The notes beneath the pieces were generated by a model, which was not told the DNA's origin, searched no databases, and saw nothing but the letters and a program-made list of their open reading frames with translations. This document shows, piece after piece, positions 13,016 to 22,661 of a stretch of 64,000 nucleotides of DNA. Within the stretch, counting starts at the first letter, position 1, and each line of letters begins with the position of its first letter. Origin of the DNA: Pleodorina starrii (taxonomy: Eukaryota > Chlorophyta > Chlorophyceae > Chlamydomonadales > Volvocaceae); the NCBI GenBank assembly GCA_030267565.1, contig BRXU01000022.1:578001-642000 (forward strand). Reading direction: 5' to 3'. Both the position numbers and the translations under genes were made by a program.

Positions 13016-16000
13016 GCTGGAGCCCGTACTCGAGGAGACCGGAGGGCCGCAGTCGCCGCCGCCGCCACCGTCGCCGCCGCAGTCGCCGCCGCCGCAAGAG
13101 CAGCGGGAGACGACTCCGCCGCCGTTGCCGCCACCGGAGAAGCAGCTGGAGGGCGGCGAGGAGCGGCGGCAGCGCGACGCGCAGCAGGCGGGGGCGGATG
13201 AGCCGTCGGGCGCGAATGAGCGTTTTGACGCGGCGCAGGCCGACGAGGTGGTGGGCGATGGTGGTGGTGGGGAGCGTCCACAAGCGGCTGCGCAAGGAGG
13301 CGAAGAGGGCCACGCAAGCCGCCGCCAGGGCCAAACAGGCAAGGAGGAGCCGGCGGCTAGGGATGCGCCGCCAGCTGGCGCCGAGGCGGACAGGCAGCCA
13401 GAGGCGGCGGAGGCGGCCAATGGCGACTCGGGCAAATAGGCAACTCGCAGGGCGACTGGGCGCGGCGGCGGCGGCGGCGACGGCAGTGGTGTGGGAGGTG
13501 GTGAGGACGGCGCTGAGGCGGCGGCGGCGGCGAAGCCGCCGCCGGCGGCCGCGGCGAAAGGAAAGGGCGGCAAGGCGTCACAGAAGCAGACGTCCGCGGG
13601 TGCTGCAGCAGGCGCTGGCGGCGGCGCCGCCGGCGGGAGGGGCAAGAGGGCGACGGCGGCAAGCCAGGATCGGCAGCAGCAGCAGCAGGAGCGGCAGGGC
13701 GCTGGTCAGGACGGGTCAGCGGCTGCAGGCGTTACTGGCAATGAGAAGAAGGCGAAAGAGAAGCAGAAGGAGAAGGAGAAGAGCGAGAAGGTCGCGGCAG
13801 CGGTCGCGGTCGCGGCCAAGGCCGCTGCCGGCACCGGTGGCGGAAACGGCGGCGGTAAGAAGAGGCCGGCGCCTGGCGCCGCCGCCGGCGCCGGCGCCGC
13901 GGGCACTGAGGGACAGGAGGCGGCCCGCGGCGCCGAGCCTTGCGCTGGCGGCGCCGCCGCCGCGGAGGGAGGAGGCCCGCCTAGCAAGAAGCTGCGGGGA
14001 GTAAACGCGGCGGCTGCTGAAAAGGTAAGGTCGGGATCCCTCGTCTCCCTCCCCGCTTGCGCATTCAATCCTCAAAACCCCCAACATCGCCAACATCATG
14101 TTATCAAGACTGACGGGGGTGCGGAACGCAGTATACAAACAGCCACATTTTCGAACCCTTCCCGCCCTCGTTTCTGCCCGTTTCGTCATCCGCCTGGGCC
14201 TGACCGCAGGCTTTTGGAGTCTTGGCGCGGAAAGAGCAACCCGGGCAGCCACCGGCGGCGCAGCATCCCAAGCAGCCCAATCAGCCCAATCAGCAGCAAG
14301 CTCCGCCGCGCGTGCCACCGCCGAGCCCGCAGCCTGCCTCCGCCACCACGGGCCGAGCTCCACAGACCACCAAGACCTTCTCACGCCGCAACGCCGGCGC
14401 CACCCCACCGCCCAGCGGCCTGACGGGCGAGCTGCTGGCGGCGCCCAGTGAGGTGCGCACGACGCCGCCGCCGCTGCCGCTCCAAGCGCCGCCTGGCGGC
14501 GCGGCGGCGAGGGCCACGGTGCAGCGGCCCGCCGCCAGCGCGCCGCCGCCGGCCGCCGACGCGGCTGCTGCTCCGAAACCCGGCGCCGGCAGGCCCGCTG
14601 GGAAGCCGCCGGCGGCGCCGGCGCCGTTGGACCAGGCGGCGCGCGGCGCCGGTGGAAGAATGATGGCGCCGCCGCCGCCGCCGCTGCTGCCGCCGCGCCG
14701 GACCGGCGCCGCGGCGGCGTCGCCGAGCGCCAAGGGCTCCTTGGACCCCATTGAAGACCCCGATTCGCCGGCCGCTGCGAGCCGACGGCACGCGTCCCAG
14801 CAGGCCGCCGCGGCGGCAGCTGGGCGCCTGGTGGCGGCGGCGCCGCCGCCGCCGCCGGCGGCGCCGGCCGCGGCTCCGGCCGTGGCTGGCGGGCAGCGCA
14901 CCGCGCCAGCGGCGACGGCGCCGCCGCTGCTGGGCGGAACGCTAGGCGGCCTCGGCGGTGCGGCGGCGGCGGCGGCGGTTGAGGAGATTCCCGAGGACAA
15001 CGAGCCCATGGAGGACGCCATCACAGGGTACGACGGTACGGCAGTCGGCATGCTTCAGGACACCGCGGCGTCGCCGCCAGATGCCAGGCCCAAGGCGCCG
15101 CCGCCAGGTCCGCCGCCAGTGTCTGCCCCGGCGGCGGCCGCAGGGGCGCAGAAGCCAAAGGCCGGTCGCGGCGGGGCCGCCGGCGGCAAGAAGGTCGGCG
15201 CTGCCGCCGCCGCCGCCCCGGCGGCGGCGGCGGCGGCGGCGGCGACGCATAAGCGCGGCAGGGCAGCTGACGGCGATAAAGAGCGCGACGCCTATGACCC
15301 TGATGGAGCGCTAGGTGCACAGGAGGAAGAGGAAGCGGAAGCGGAGGGCACTGCCCCGGCACCCGCGGCCGCTCCTCCACCGGCCAAGAAGCCCAGGAAG
15401 GGGGCTCAGAAGGCCACGGAGGGCCCGGCGGCGCCGACGGTATCACCACCGCGGCCGCCGCCGCCGGTGGCGGCGGCGACGGCTGGCGGCCGGCCGCAGC
15501 GGCATGCCAAGGCAAAGGTAAGAGCGAATGAACGCCGACAATGGGATGGGGCATGGGGGCAGCGCGCATACGCAGATGCGGTATGTGGGAAGGGCCGCGA
15601 GGCGACAGCAGCTGAGAAATAGATTGGGTTGGGGCTCTTTAACCCCTGGCCTCCAGCTTTACATAATGGTCTGGAGGTGGCGAACCGCGATCAGGACCAC
15701 CCTGCCGCAGCGGGGCATCCAGCTGCTGTGCTATCTGGCCAGCTGCTGTGCTATCTGGCCCGGAAGCTTGGGAAGATGTACGGGGTACGGCATGTTACGG
15801 CATGAGGCCCAGAGCACTATTTTCTCTGCAGATTTAGTGTACCATACCATACCCTGCGCCTCCGCCGGGGCGCTGGCTTCTTCCGAGGCCGGCCTGCTCG
15901 AGCGCGACGACACCCACTATGTGCGTACTGGACACCCACCATGTGCGTATTGCATTGCGTTGCCGCTCGCGCGCGCTCTCTGGCGGCCGCTCCGGCTCTC

Positions 16001-19000
16001 TGGCTCCACACAGGCGCTTGAAGCGATGGCGGATCAACTGGCGCCCACACAGCCCTCCCCCAAGAGGAAGTCACCGCCGGCCGCTGCTGCTGCTGCACGA
16101 AAGGACCAACAACAGCACGTTCCGCAGGCCCAGGGCCAGGCGACGGCGCAGGCACCTAAAGGCAAGGCGAGGCAGCCCAAGCAGCCCACGGCGGCGGCGG
16201 CGGCGGCGGCGGCGGGTCGCGGCAAGGGCGCGGTGCCCGTCTCGGGCGGTGAGCCAGAGCTGGTGGTGCCGGCGACTCTGGAGGAGGAGGAGGAGGAGGA
16301 GCGGATGTTGGCGGGTTTCGCAGCGTTGGATGGCGAGGTGGAGGAGGGGGACGGCGGCGCAGGGTGAGTGCGTGACTGCACCTCAGCTCCATGGGGAACT
16401 CCCGGGTGGGGTGGGGTGGAGGCTTTTGTTTCGTGTTGTATGTATATTTACTAGGTGGGTTTTAATAGCGGCGTTGGTCAAGGGGGTGCACTTTGCCTGG
16501 TTGTGTGTGCGTGTTTTGACAGGGGCATGGCGGGAAGACGGTACGGCAGTGATGGCGCCGTACCGTCGTCCCGCCAAGCCAAGCCCCGTATCATGCTGCC
16601 ACCTCTTGACCTCCGCTGCTGTCGCCTCCTGTCTCCTGAGTCGCCACGACAAGGCTAAAGCGCGCATCCCCCTGCCGCCATTTTCTCAACTTCTTTGCTC
16701 CCTTCACCAAAAAATGAAACTCCTAACACACACATATACACCTCCCACGTGTGCATGCGCATTCGGCTGCCATCAGCGCGGGCGATGCCGCGGCTGCAGC
16801 CGGCGGCAACGCGGGCCGTACGGCCGAAGCACTACGGCAGATGTACGACTCCTGGGACAACGAGGAGATGGCGGCGGAGGACGAGAGAGTGGACGACGAG
16901 GAGGATCGCGGCACCGCCGCCGCCGCCGCCACGGCACCCGCCGCCGCGGGCCGCCACCGGCACCGGTTGCCACTACGCGTCGAGGGCGACCTCCTGCTGG
17001 GCGGCATTGACCCACGGGTCGGTGCCGCCGCCGCGGACCCGCGGCACGGGCGCCTGGTGGTGGATCTCGAGGCGCCGGACGTGCGCCTCGGCGGCGGCGG
17101 CGCCGCCGCAGGCGGGGCGGATTACGGCGACGTCAGCGGCGGTGGCGCCGCTGACGACGGGATGATGTACGGCGATGCGGGCGGCGGCGGCGGCTACGAG
17201 GAGGATTTCGGCGAGGGCGGCGCGGCCTTCGGGCGGCAGCCCGCCGGAGACGCCCAGCGCGCCTTGAACTTGGTCCTGGTGGGTTCCTTGTAGGGTTGAG
17301 GGTTTTAGGCTTTTAAGTCCCTGGTGGGTTTTAGGCCCTGGTTACTGGAATTGTTCTCTCTTCCGCGGGTGGCCTGGACCGGGCGTACTGGGTACTGGGT
17401 ACTGGGTTGTGAGTATGCGAGGGCGCCGCAGTGCATTTCGCATTTCGCCCTTTCGCACGACGAGGCCGTCTGGCGGGGGGGCGTCGACGTTGACGGGGAC
17501 GTCGCAATCGCGGCAGTCGAGGCCGCCATTCCGCTGCGATCCAGTCTCCGCGGAGGAGGACGGCGACCGGCGAGCAAGAGCACGGATTCGTCGGTATGCT
17601 CGCTGGCGCAGCGCTGCTGCATGTACGGTTATGCATGCAGCGGCCGGTGTCCCGCTAAACACGCGGCGATTTTTTCCCTGCGAGCACTATGCCCCCGTTG
17701 GGTTGGGGGTTGGAGAACTCTGTACCCGAGGTCGTGCGCATGAAAGGAGTTTGTGAGGGGCTTTTAAGGGGCTGGTTTTCCCTCCCCCGGACGTGCTGCC
17801 ATCTCGCAGATGTCTCCCGCCAAGTCCGTATCCGATCGTGCGGAGCCAGTCGCCGCCGCCGCCGCGGCCGCAGCAGCAGCAGCAGCGGCCGCCGGCGCGG
17901 CCGCTGCACAGCCGCAGCGGCGCACCCCGGCAACCGCCGGCGCTAAAGCCGCCGCCGCCGCCGCTTTGCCCACGCCCGTGGGCCTCTCAGCCCCTCCCAA
18001 GCTCACAGCAGCCGCAGCCGCCGCTGCCGCACCGCCGGCCGCCGCCAAGGCCGCCAAGCCGCCCGCCGCCGCCGCGGCGGCCCCGGCGCCGCCGGCGCCG
18101 AAGGGCAAGCCGCCTCGCGGCGGCAGTAAGCCGCCGTTACCCAAGGCGGCGGCAGCGCCGCCGCCGCCGCTGGCGGCAGGCGCAGCTCCCGCTGCGGCGG
18201 CGGCGCCCACCAATCGACCCACGGGTCTGCGCCCGCCGGGTGCCGGCGGCCTGGCGGCTGGGCAGCGTGCAGGAATTGGCGGTTTCGGAGCGCTTGGCGG
18301 GCGCGGCATGGAGCTGCTGCAGGAGGATCGGGACGACGACGACGACGACGGCGGCATCGGCGGCGGCAGCGACGTCGGTGCGGACGAGGGCCTCGACGTC
18401 GACTTCGACGCCGACGGCTGCGGGCGCTTCGCGCGTGACGCTGCGGGCGTGGGCAAGCGCCTGAGCTTCTCAAGTAAGCGGTGATGGGTTATAAACGGAT
18501 TTTAAACGGATTCTGAACGGAATTAAATCGGATTAAACGGGTTCCAACTGTGTGGATAACGGGTTCCAACTGTCTAGTGCTCCAACGGATTGTGATGCAG
18601 AAAGCGCAAAGACTAATTCGTGTGCCCTTTCCCTGCCTTTCCTTGGTGTGCAACAATGCCCGACGCGGCCTTCTGTGCAGCGACCAAGCTGGCCGCCCTC
18701 AAGCCGTTGCCCTTCATGGCAGGGATCCGTGGGCCCGGCGGCGCCGCCGCAGGCGGGCCGCCGCCGCAGGCGGCGGCGGCGGCCGCCGCCGCCGCGCCGG
18801 CGACAGGCCGCGCCGCCGGCCTGGCGAAGCCGGCGGCCGCCGCCAGGCGGCGGCGCGGCGGCGCCGGCGCCGCCGCCGATGATGACGCCGACGAGCCCGA
18901 CTTCACGGCCCTGGCGAGTGCGATGCTGCGGACGTTGGGCGGCGGCGGCGGCGGCGACGACGACGGCGGGCTCCTGGAGGGTGGCACGCCGGGCGATGGC

Positions 19001-20807
19001 GACGACGACGACGCGGGGCAGCTGCAGCAGCTACTGGCGATGATGATGCAGCGCAAGAAGCGAAAGGCGGCGGCGCAGCAGGCGGCGGTACTGCAGGTGC
19101 GCGGCGCGGCGGCGTTCATTCACTCCCTCACTCGCTGACGCCTGCTTGATGCTGGTTATGCTGTCATTACTACGGCAGGAGCCGACATCCGGGACCTCCC
19201 CTGCTCTTTTTGTTAGTGTTCCCGCGTGTTCGCCTGCCCAGCCCTGCCCCCGGACTTCCTAGCCTAGCCTAGCCTAGGGCACTGGCCGCTGCAACCAGTA
19301 TTTCCAGTACCAAGGACGCATCGTACTCTTGAACCTTGAACCTCCCTCCCCTCCCCTCTCCCCCCCGCCCGTGTTGTTCCGCGCAGGAGGCCCGACAGCA
19401 GATCGTGGCGGAGGTGGAGGCGCTGGAGGAGGCCATCTCCAGGGAGGGGGCCTCGGTGTCGGCTATGGCCAGGAGAGTCATGGCGCAGATACAGGTGCGC
19501 TGTCCTTCGTTGGTTCGTCCGCGCTTTCGCCCGTTGGTTGGTTCGTTCGAGTGTTTGTTTGTTTATGCGTACGCGGGCGTGCTCGGGCGGCCCGTGCTGC
19601 ACCAGCTCGCGGCCCGCTCGTCCTCTTTTTTCTTCCTTGCGGTGATGACGCTGGCTGTTCGCCCTCCTGCCTGCCAGCGATCTCCCGCCTGCCGGGATAT
19701 GGCCGCTTTGGACCGCCTGCCTGCTCCAACTGCTGCCTGCTTTTTCATCTGCCGATGACGAGATATGCCGTACTCATCGTCGGTACGCTACGCAGTACAC
19801 ACCGGCGATCTCGTTCCTCAGGGTCCGCTGTAAAACAATTCATTTATAATCCATTCATTTATTTACCAACAGTACCAGCACCGGTATCCACCGGCCCTGA
19901 AGCCGGTCTACCGGTTTGCCAATCCTTACTGACCCGCCTATACCTATATCGACCCCGAAAACAAATATACACAACCCCTGACGCCCCTCGCAGACTGCCC
20001 TGGGCAAGAAGCTGGCGGCCATTGAGGCGCTCCAGGCGCGCCACACCCAGGAGCTGAGCGCCGCGTGGGAGGACTACACCGAGGTGTACAACCGGGCCGC
20101 CGGGGCCAAGCAGGTACGGCACTTGGGTACGGCAACGGCGCGTGCGGTTGTCGTGGTGCTGGTCTGGACCCAGCATCGGTCTGTCGTTGCGCGCGGAGCG
20201 GGGAGAGAGAGGGGGGGATGAAGTCAGGGCGCGATCGAGGGTGGGAAGGGCGTTTTGAAGGGGGGTTCAGGGGAACGGGAGGGGAGGAGAGGCCTTGTCG
20301 ATGGGGCAGGAGTAGCCCCGGACGCCCCTGCGCATGTGTCGATCTCTCTTAGGGTTTCAGTTTCCAAGTAATCGAGCAACATCTCTGCCTCAGCCGCCGC
20401 CGGTCCCTGGCGGCCCCTGGCCCTGTAGCCGGCAAGACGCCCCAGCCACGTTCCTCGCTTCCTGCCGTGTCCCTTAGCCCGAATCCCCTCGCGTCCCTCC
20501 GCTGCGGTATCGTTTCATTATCCCTTTGCGGAATGCCTCCGATCCAGCGGTCTTCATATACGCTTGGCCTGCGCTGCATACCTCTCTCTCAGCCCTGTGT
20601 TTTCGGCTGTTGGTTCCACTGCAGGAGCTGGCGGCGGTGGTGGTGGCGAAGCGGTCAGAGCTACAGCGGCGGGTGGGGGCGGTGTCGGCGGCAGCGACGG
20701 CGCGGCTGGCGGAGACGGAGCGACGGGCGGCGCAGGTGGGCAGGGGCGCGGCCCGGCTGCCTCAGCTGCAGGGGCTCCTGGCGCACTTGCAGGCGGCGGC
20801 GGAGTAG
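6692..20807 (+). CDS. SYCP2/Red1-like meiotic chromosome axis protein
   Basis: My model has 19 exons: 6692-6721, 7109-7258, 7799-7881, 8211-8404, 8888-8972, 9371-9533, 10045-10268, 10604-10785, 11080-11333, 11945-12421, 12813-14024, 14210-15517, 16014-16363, 16777-17278, 17810-18473, 18681-19096, 19387-19494, 19994-20113 and 20625-20807. All junction phases agree; the total is 6,705 nt (about 2,234 codons). Exons 1-7 encode an armadillo-like helical region. Exons 8-9 encode a beta-rich segment with PWVDLARGS, a run of acidic residues and LTVPYS. This fits the remembered SYCP2 Spt16M-like domain start (W-[IV]-D-x3-GS, then acidic DD, EA-[VL]-TVP). The ARM end also fits: DYxxQ...EVLFRVS and N-x2-LG...VFSYE. 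A long Ala/Gly/Pro/Gln-rich disordered middle follows, and exons 16-19 form a C-terminal coiled coil, the region by which SYCP2 and Red1 assemble axis filaments. The middle carries an in-frame TAG at 13437-13439 (see separate entry). The first exon (MSRSKLPAIT) is chosen by phase and is the least certain part. TGTAA follows at 21428. Confidence 0.72.
7881..7950 (+). repeat. Intronic minisatellite, 14-bp GTGCGTGGGTGTGG unit
   Basis: About five near-perfect copies of a 14-bp unit start right at the donor of intron 3 of the SYCP2-like gene. The unit begins with a GTGCGTGG string resembling the donor itself. Confidence 0.85.
8086..8110 (+). repeat. Dispersed repeat R2 (CCCGGGCCGTTCTAATTA)
   Basis: This copy lies about 100 nt before the acceptor of SYCP2-like exon 4. 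Others are at 4987-5010, at 42190-42209 (about 80 nt before the acceptor of dioxygenase exon 10, shorter) and at 63554-63572 (minus). Confidence 0.75.
9546..9652 (+). repeat. Intronic tandem repeat of GTGTTGTGG units
   Basis: A GT-rich tandem array, unit near GGGTGTTGTGG, lies just after the donor of SYCP2-like intron 6 (donor at 9534). Confidence 0.8.
10665..10676. repeat. GACCC-RY-GGGTC quasi-palindrome, first of nine
   Basis: Other sites: 17009-17020, 18216-18227, 33853-33864, 42721-42732, 49250-49261, 55265-55276, 62585-62596 and 63070-63081. The last two belong to duplicated blocks. Sites 17009, 33853 and 49250 share the longer GACCCACGGGTCGGT. A related GACCC-CC-GGGTC is at 7362-7373. 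Confidence 0.85.
11335..11411 (+). repeat. Intronic tandem repeat of a 17-bp unit
   Basis: GGTGCTGGGTACGAC-type units are repeated three or more times with degenerate edges. The array lies directly behind the donor of SYCP2-like intron 9 (donor at 11334). Confidence 0.75.
12979..13017 (+). repeat. CAG trinucleotide tract, polyglutamine in the SYCP2-like exon
   Basis: A run of CAG codons encodes about ten glutamines in the disordered middle of the SYCP2-like protein. Further CAG-rich and GCC/GCG-rich tracts follow in the same gene (for example 12350-12390 and 13675-13690). Confidence 0.8.
13248..13439 (+). other. Candidate 192-nt exitron removing an in-frame TAG
   Basis: Exon 12813-14024 of the SYCP2-like gene is open for 404 codons in one frame, apart from a single TAG at 13437-13439. 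A GT at 13248 (after GAC GAG) and the AG of that same TAG would delimit an intron of exactly 64 codons, and splicing would keep the frame and remove the stop. The donor GTGGTG and acceptor CAAATAG are weak and there is no polypyrimidine tract. Alternatives are a nonsense allele or a base-calling error. Confidence 0.3.
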
Positions 20808-22661
20808 GCGGCGGGTGCAGGCCGTCGAGACGATGCATGTGCGTGTCTGCGGGGGGGGGCGGATCGGGGAGGGCGTCGGGAAAGACGGAATGGCAAGGAA
20901 AGCGGAAAATGGCGGGAATGGCGGGAAGAAGCGCTGGGAAGGGGGCTAACCGAGAGCGCGGGAGGGAGCAGGGAAGGTGCTGGCTGCGGCTGCGGCAAAA
21001 GGAATGATGGGGGGAGAGGAGAAACCGCCGGGGCGCTGGAACTGCGGGAGTGTTGTGGGACGCCCGTGCAGGGTTTGTTGTGCCGTGTGTCGTCAAGCAG
21101 GCTGTGTGCGCTTGTCTCTCGAGAGTTCGCGGAAATTAGGGTTTAGTGCCGCGTCTGTAGCACTGCCCTCGGTAAGTGCGTGGCCCCTTGTTCGTGCGGC
21201 TGGCGCTCCTTCGTATAAGGGCGCACTGTCCCGTCTCTTGACACTTGGCCCGTCCCTATCTTGCGGCGGACGGGTGTGCCAGGCACGGGGGAGTGGGCAT
21301 GTGGGCCAGCTGCGCCACAGCCATCCGGCGCAGGCCGGGGGGGCCGGCAGGCTGCTCGGTGTGTGCTGAATGTGGCTTTTTGCGACTTTTGCGTCGCGGC
21401 GACTGACGCGGTGGTGTGATGCAGGGGTGTAATGCAGGGGGTGGCTGTGCGACTTGTGTACCCGTACCGTAGTCGACTGCAGTTGGCTGACGAATCCTGC
21501 GCGACGCTCTGTGTGTACGAAAACAGCAACCGTTAATAACCTCCGAATTGAACAACAGGACCTCCTTTTTCCTCAAGACCTTGAGTTTCATCTCCTCCTG
21601 GTGGTGATGGAGCAAGACACGGTCTTTTTTTCATGGCTCGTTTGGTGGGCTTAGGGTTAGGAGGACATCTGCTCCTCGTGTGGAGGATTGTGGAGGAATT
21701 GGGCTGTCGCTTGTGTGGCGCCAGCAGGGGCTCGGAGCGTGGAGAAACATTTGCAGCGGCTGTGCGGATGCGATCCTACGGCCGAAGGTCTGTGCGATTG
21801 GCATGTTTTGAGTGCATTGTGCAATGTGCGTTGTGCATTTTCGTCTGTCGCTACCTCTCCAAATGCTCAGGCTCTTCAGTACGGCAGTCGTCATACAGTA
21901 CAGAATCCAGTACAGAGGAACATCCACCGAGGTTCTAAGTTCCTTGAAAGGTGCTACAACTAGGGCGTACGGGCAATTTGTCATGCTCCCTGTGTTCTCT
22001 CGGGCCTCTGTGAGCAGCTCGCCACCTTCCTGCTTAGATGGTTTGGCCCCTGCAGAAGCTAGCGATCGGGAACGACCGCAAAAGGTGCCGGCCGTGAAGG
22101 GTAGGTACGGACAGTCCTATACGCTAAAACCAAATAGCTGTATGACTGCGCTACACGCGACGCTAGACATTTGAATGGGGAAGCGGTTACCCCTGAGGTC
22201 CTTTCAGGGGTTCTCAAGGGCCCGACGGTCGGGCAAGGAAGGCAGGGCGTGTGTGTTTTGGTCAGCTCACACCTCAGCGGAGCTCAGCAGTGATAGGACG
22301 GTCGCAAATACAGCGGCTCGGGTCATCGGAGCTTATTTGGGGAACTCAGGTTGGTTACCGTACATCGTGCCGTACATGTTTCTCTCGCGTAGCGGCGTAG
22401 GACACTCCACAACATTTATTTCAAGCTTTTGTGGGAACTCGGACGACCCAGAAGCTTTTATTACGCATGGCTGTTGAACCTTTGTAGCACAGTCGTCCTG
22501 CTTGGATGCAAGTATTGACAATCGTTTCCAAACCATACAGTTACAATTCATGCTTGTTCTGTATATGAAGATGTTAATTGACTGAATATGTGAAAGTCTA
22601 GAAGGCGTAACTGAGGACGTCAACGTTAGCTGTCGAATAGGCTTCAAGTAGGTGTCGCAGG
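20808..22661. other. 3' flank of the SYCP2-like gene and spacer to NKAP
   Basis: This holds the SYCP2-like 3' UTR, with TGTAA at 21428-21432 as the likely poly(A) signal about 620 nt after the stop. From about 21600 the sequence is more AT-rich and I recognise no gene. The NKAP promoter and 5' UTR should occupy the last few hundred bases. Confidence 0.45.
21428..21432 (+). other. TGTAA poly(A) signal, SYCP2-like gene
   Basis: Chlamydomonas-type polyadenylation motif about 620 nt after the stop codon. Confidence 0.5.

Noticed and set aside
13437..13439. End of a shorter gene at the TAG, with a second gene starting after it
   Set aside because: The same frame continues past the stop for 195 codons to a good donor, and all later exons keep phase to a coiled-coil end, so one interrupted gene is more economical.
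12640..14004. Long Arg-rich open frame of 454 codons on the plus strand
   Set aside because: It is the +1-shifted shadow of the SYCP2-like exon 12813-14024: CAG and GCG repeats leave all frames open, and the frame that fits the neighbouring exon phases is the other one.
14290..15051. Long Ala/Gly-rich open frames on the minus strand opposite the axis gene
   Set aside because: Low-complexity shadows of GC-rich coding exons with no splice logic or conserved motif.
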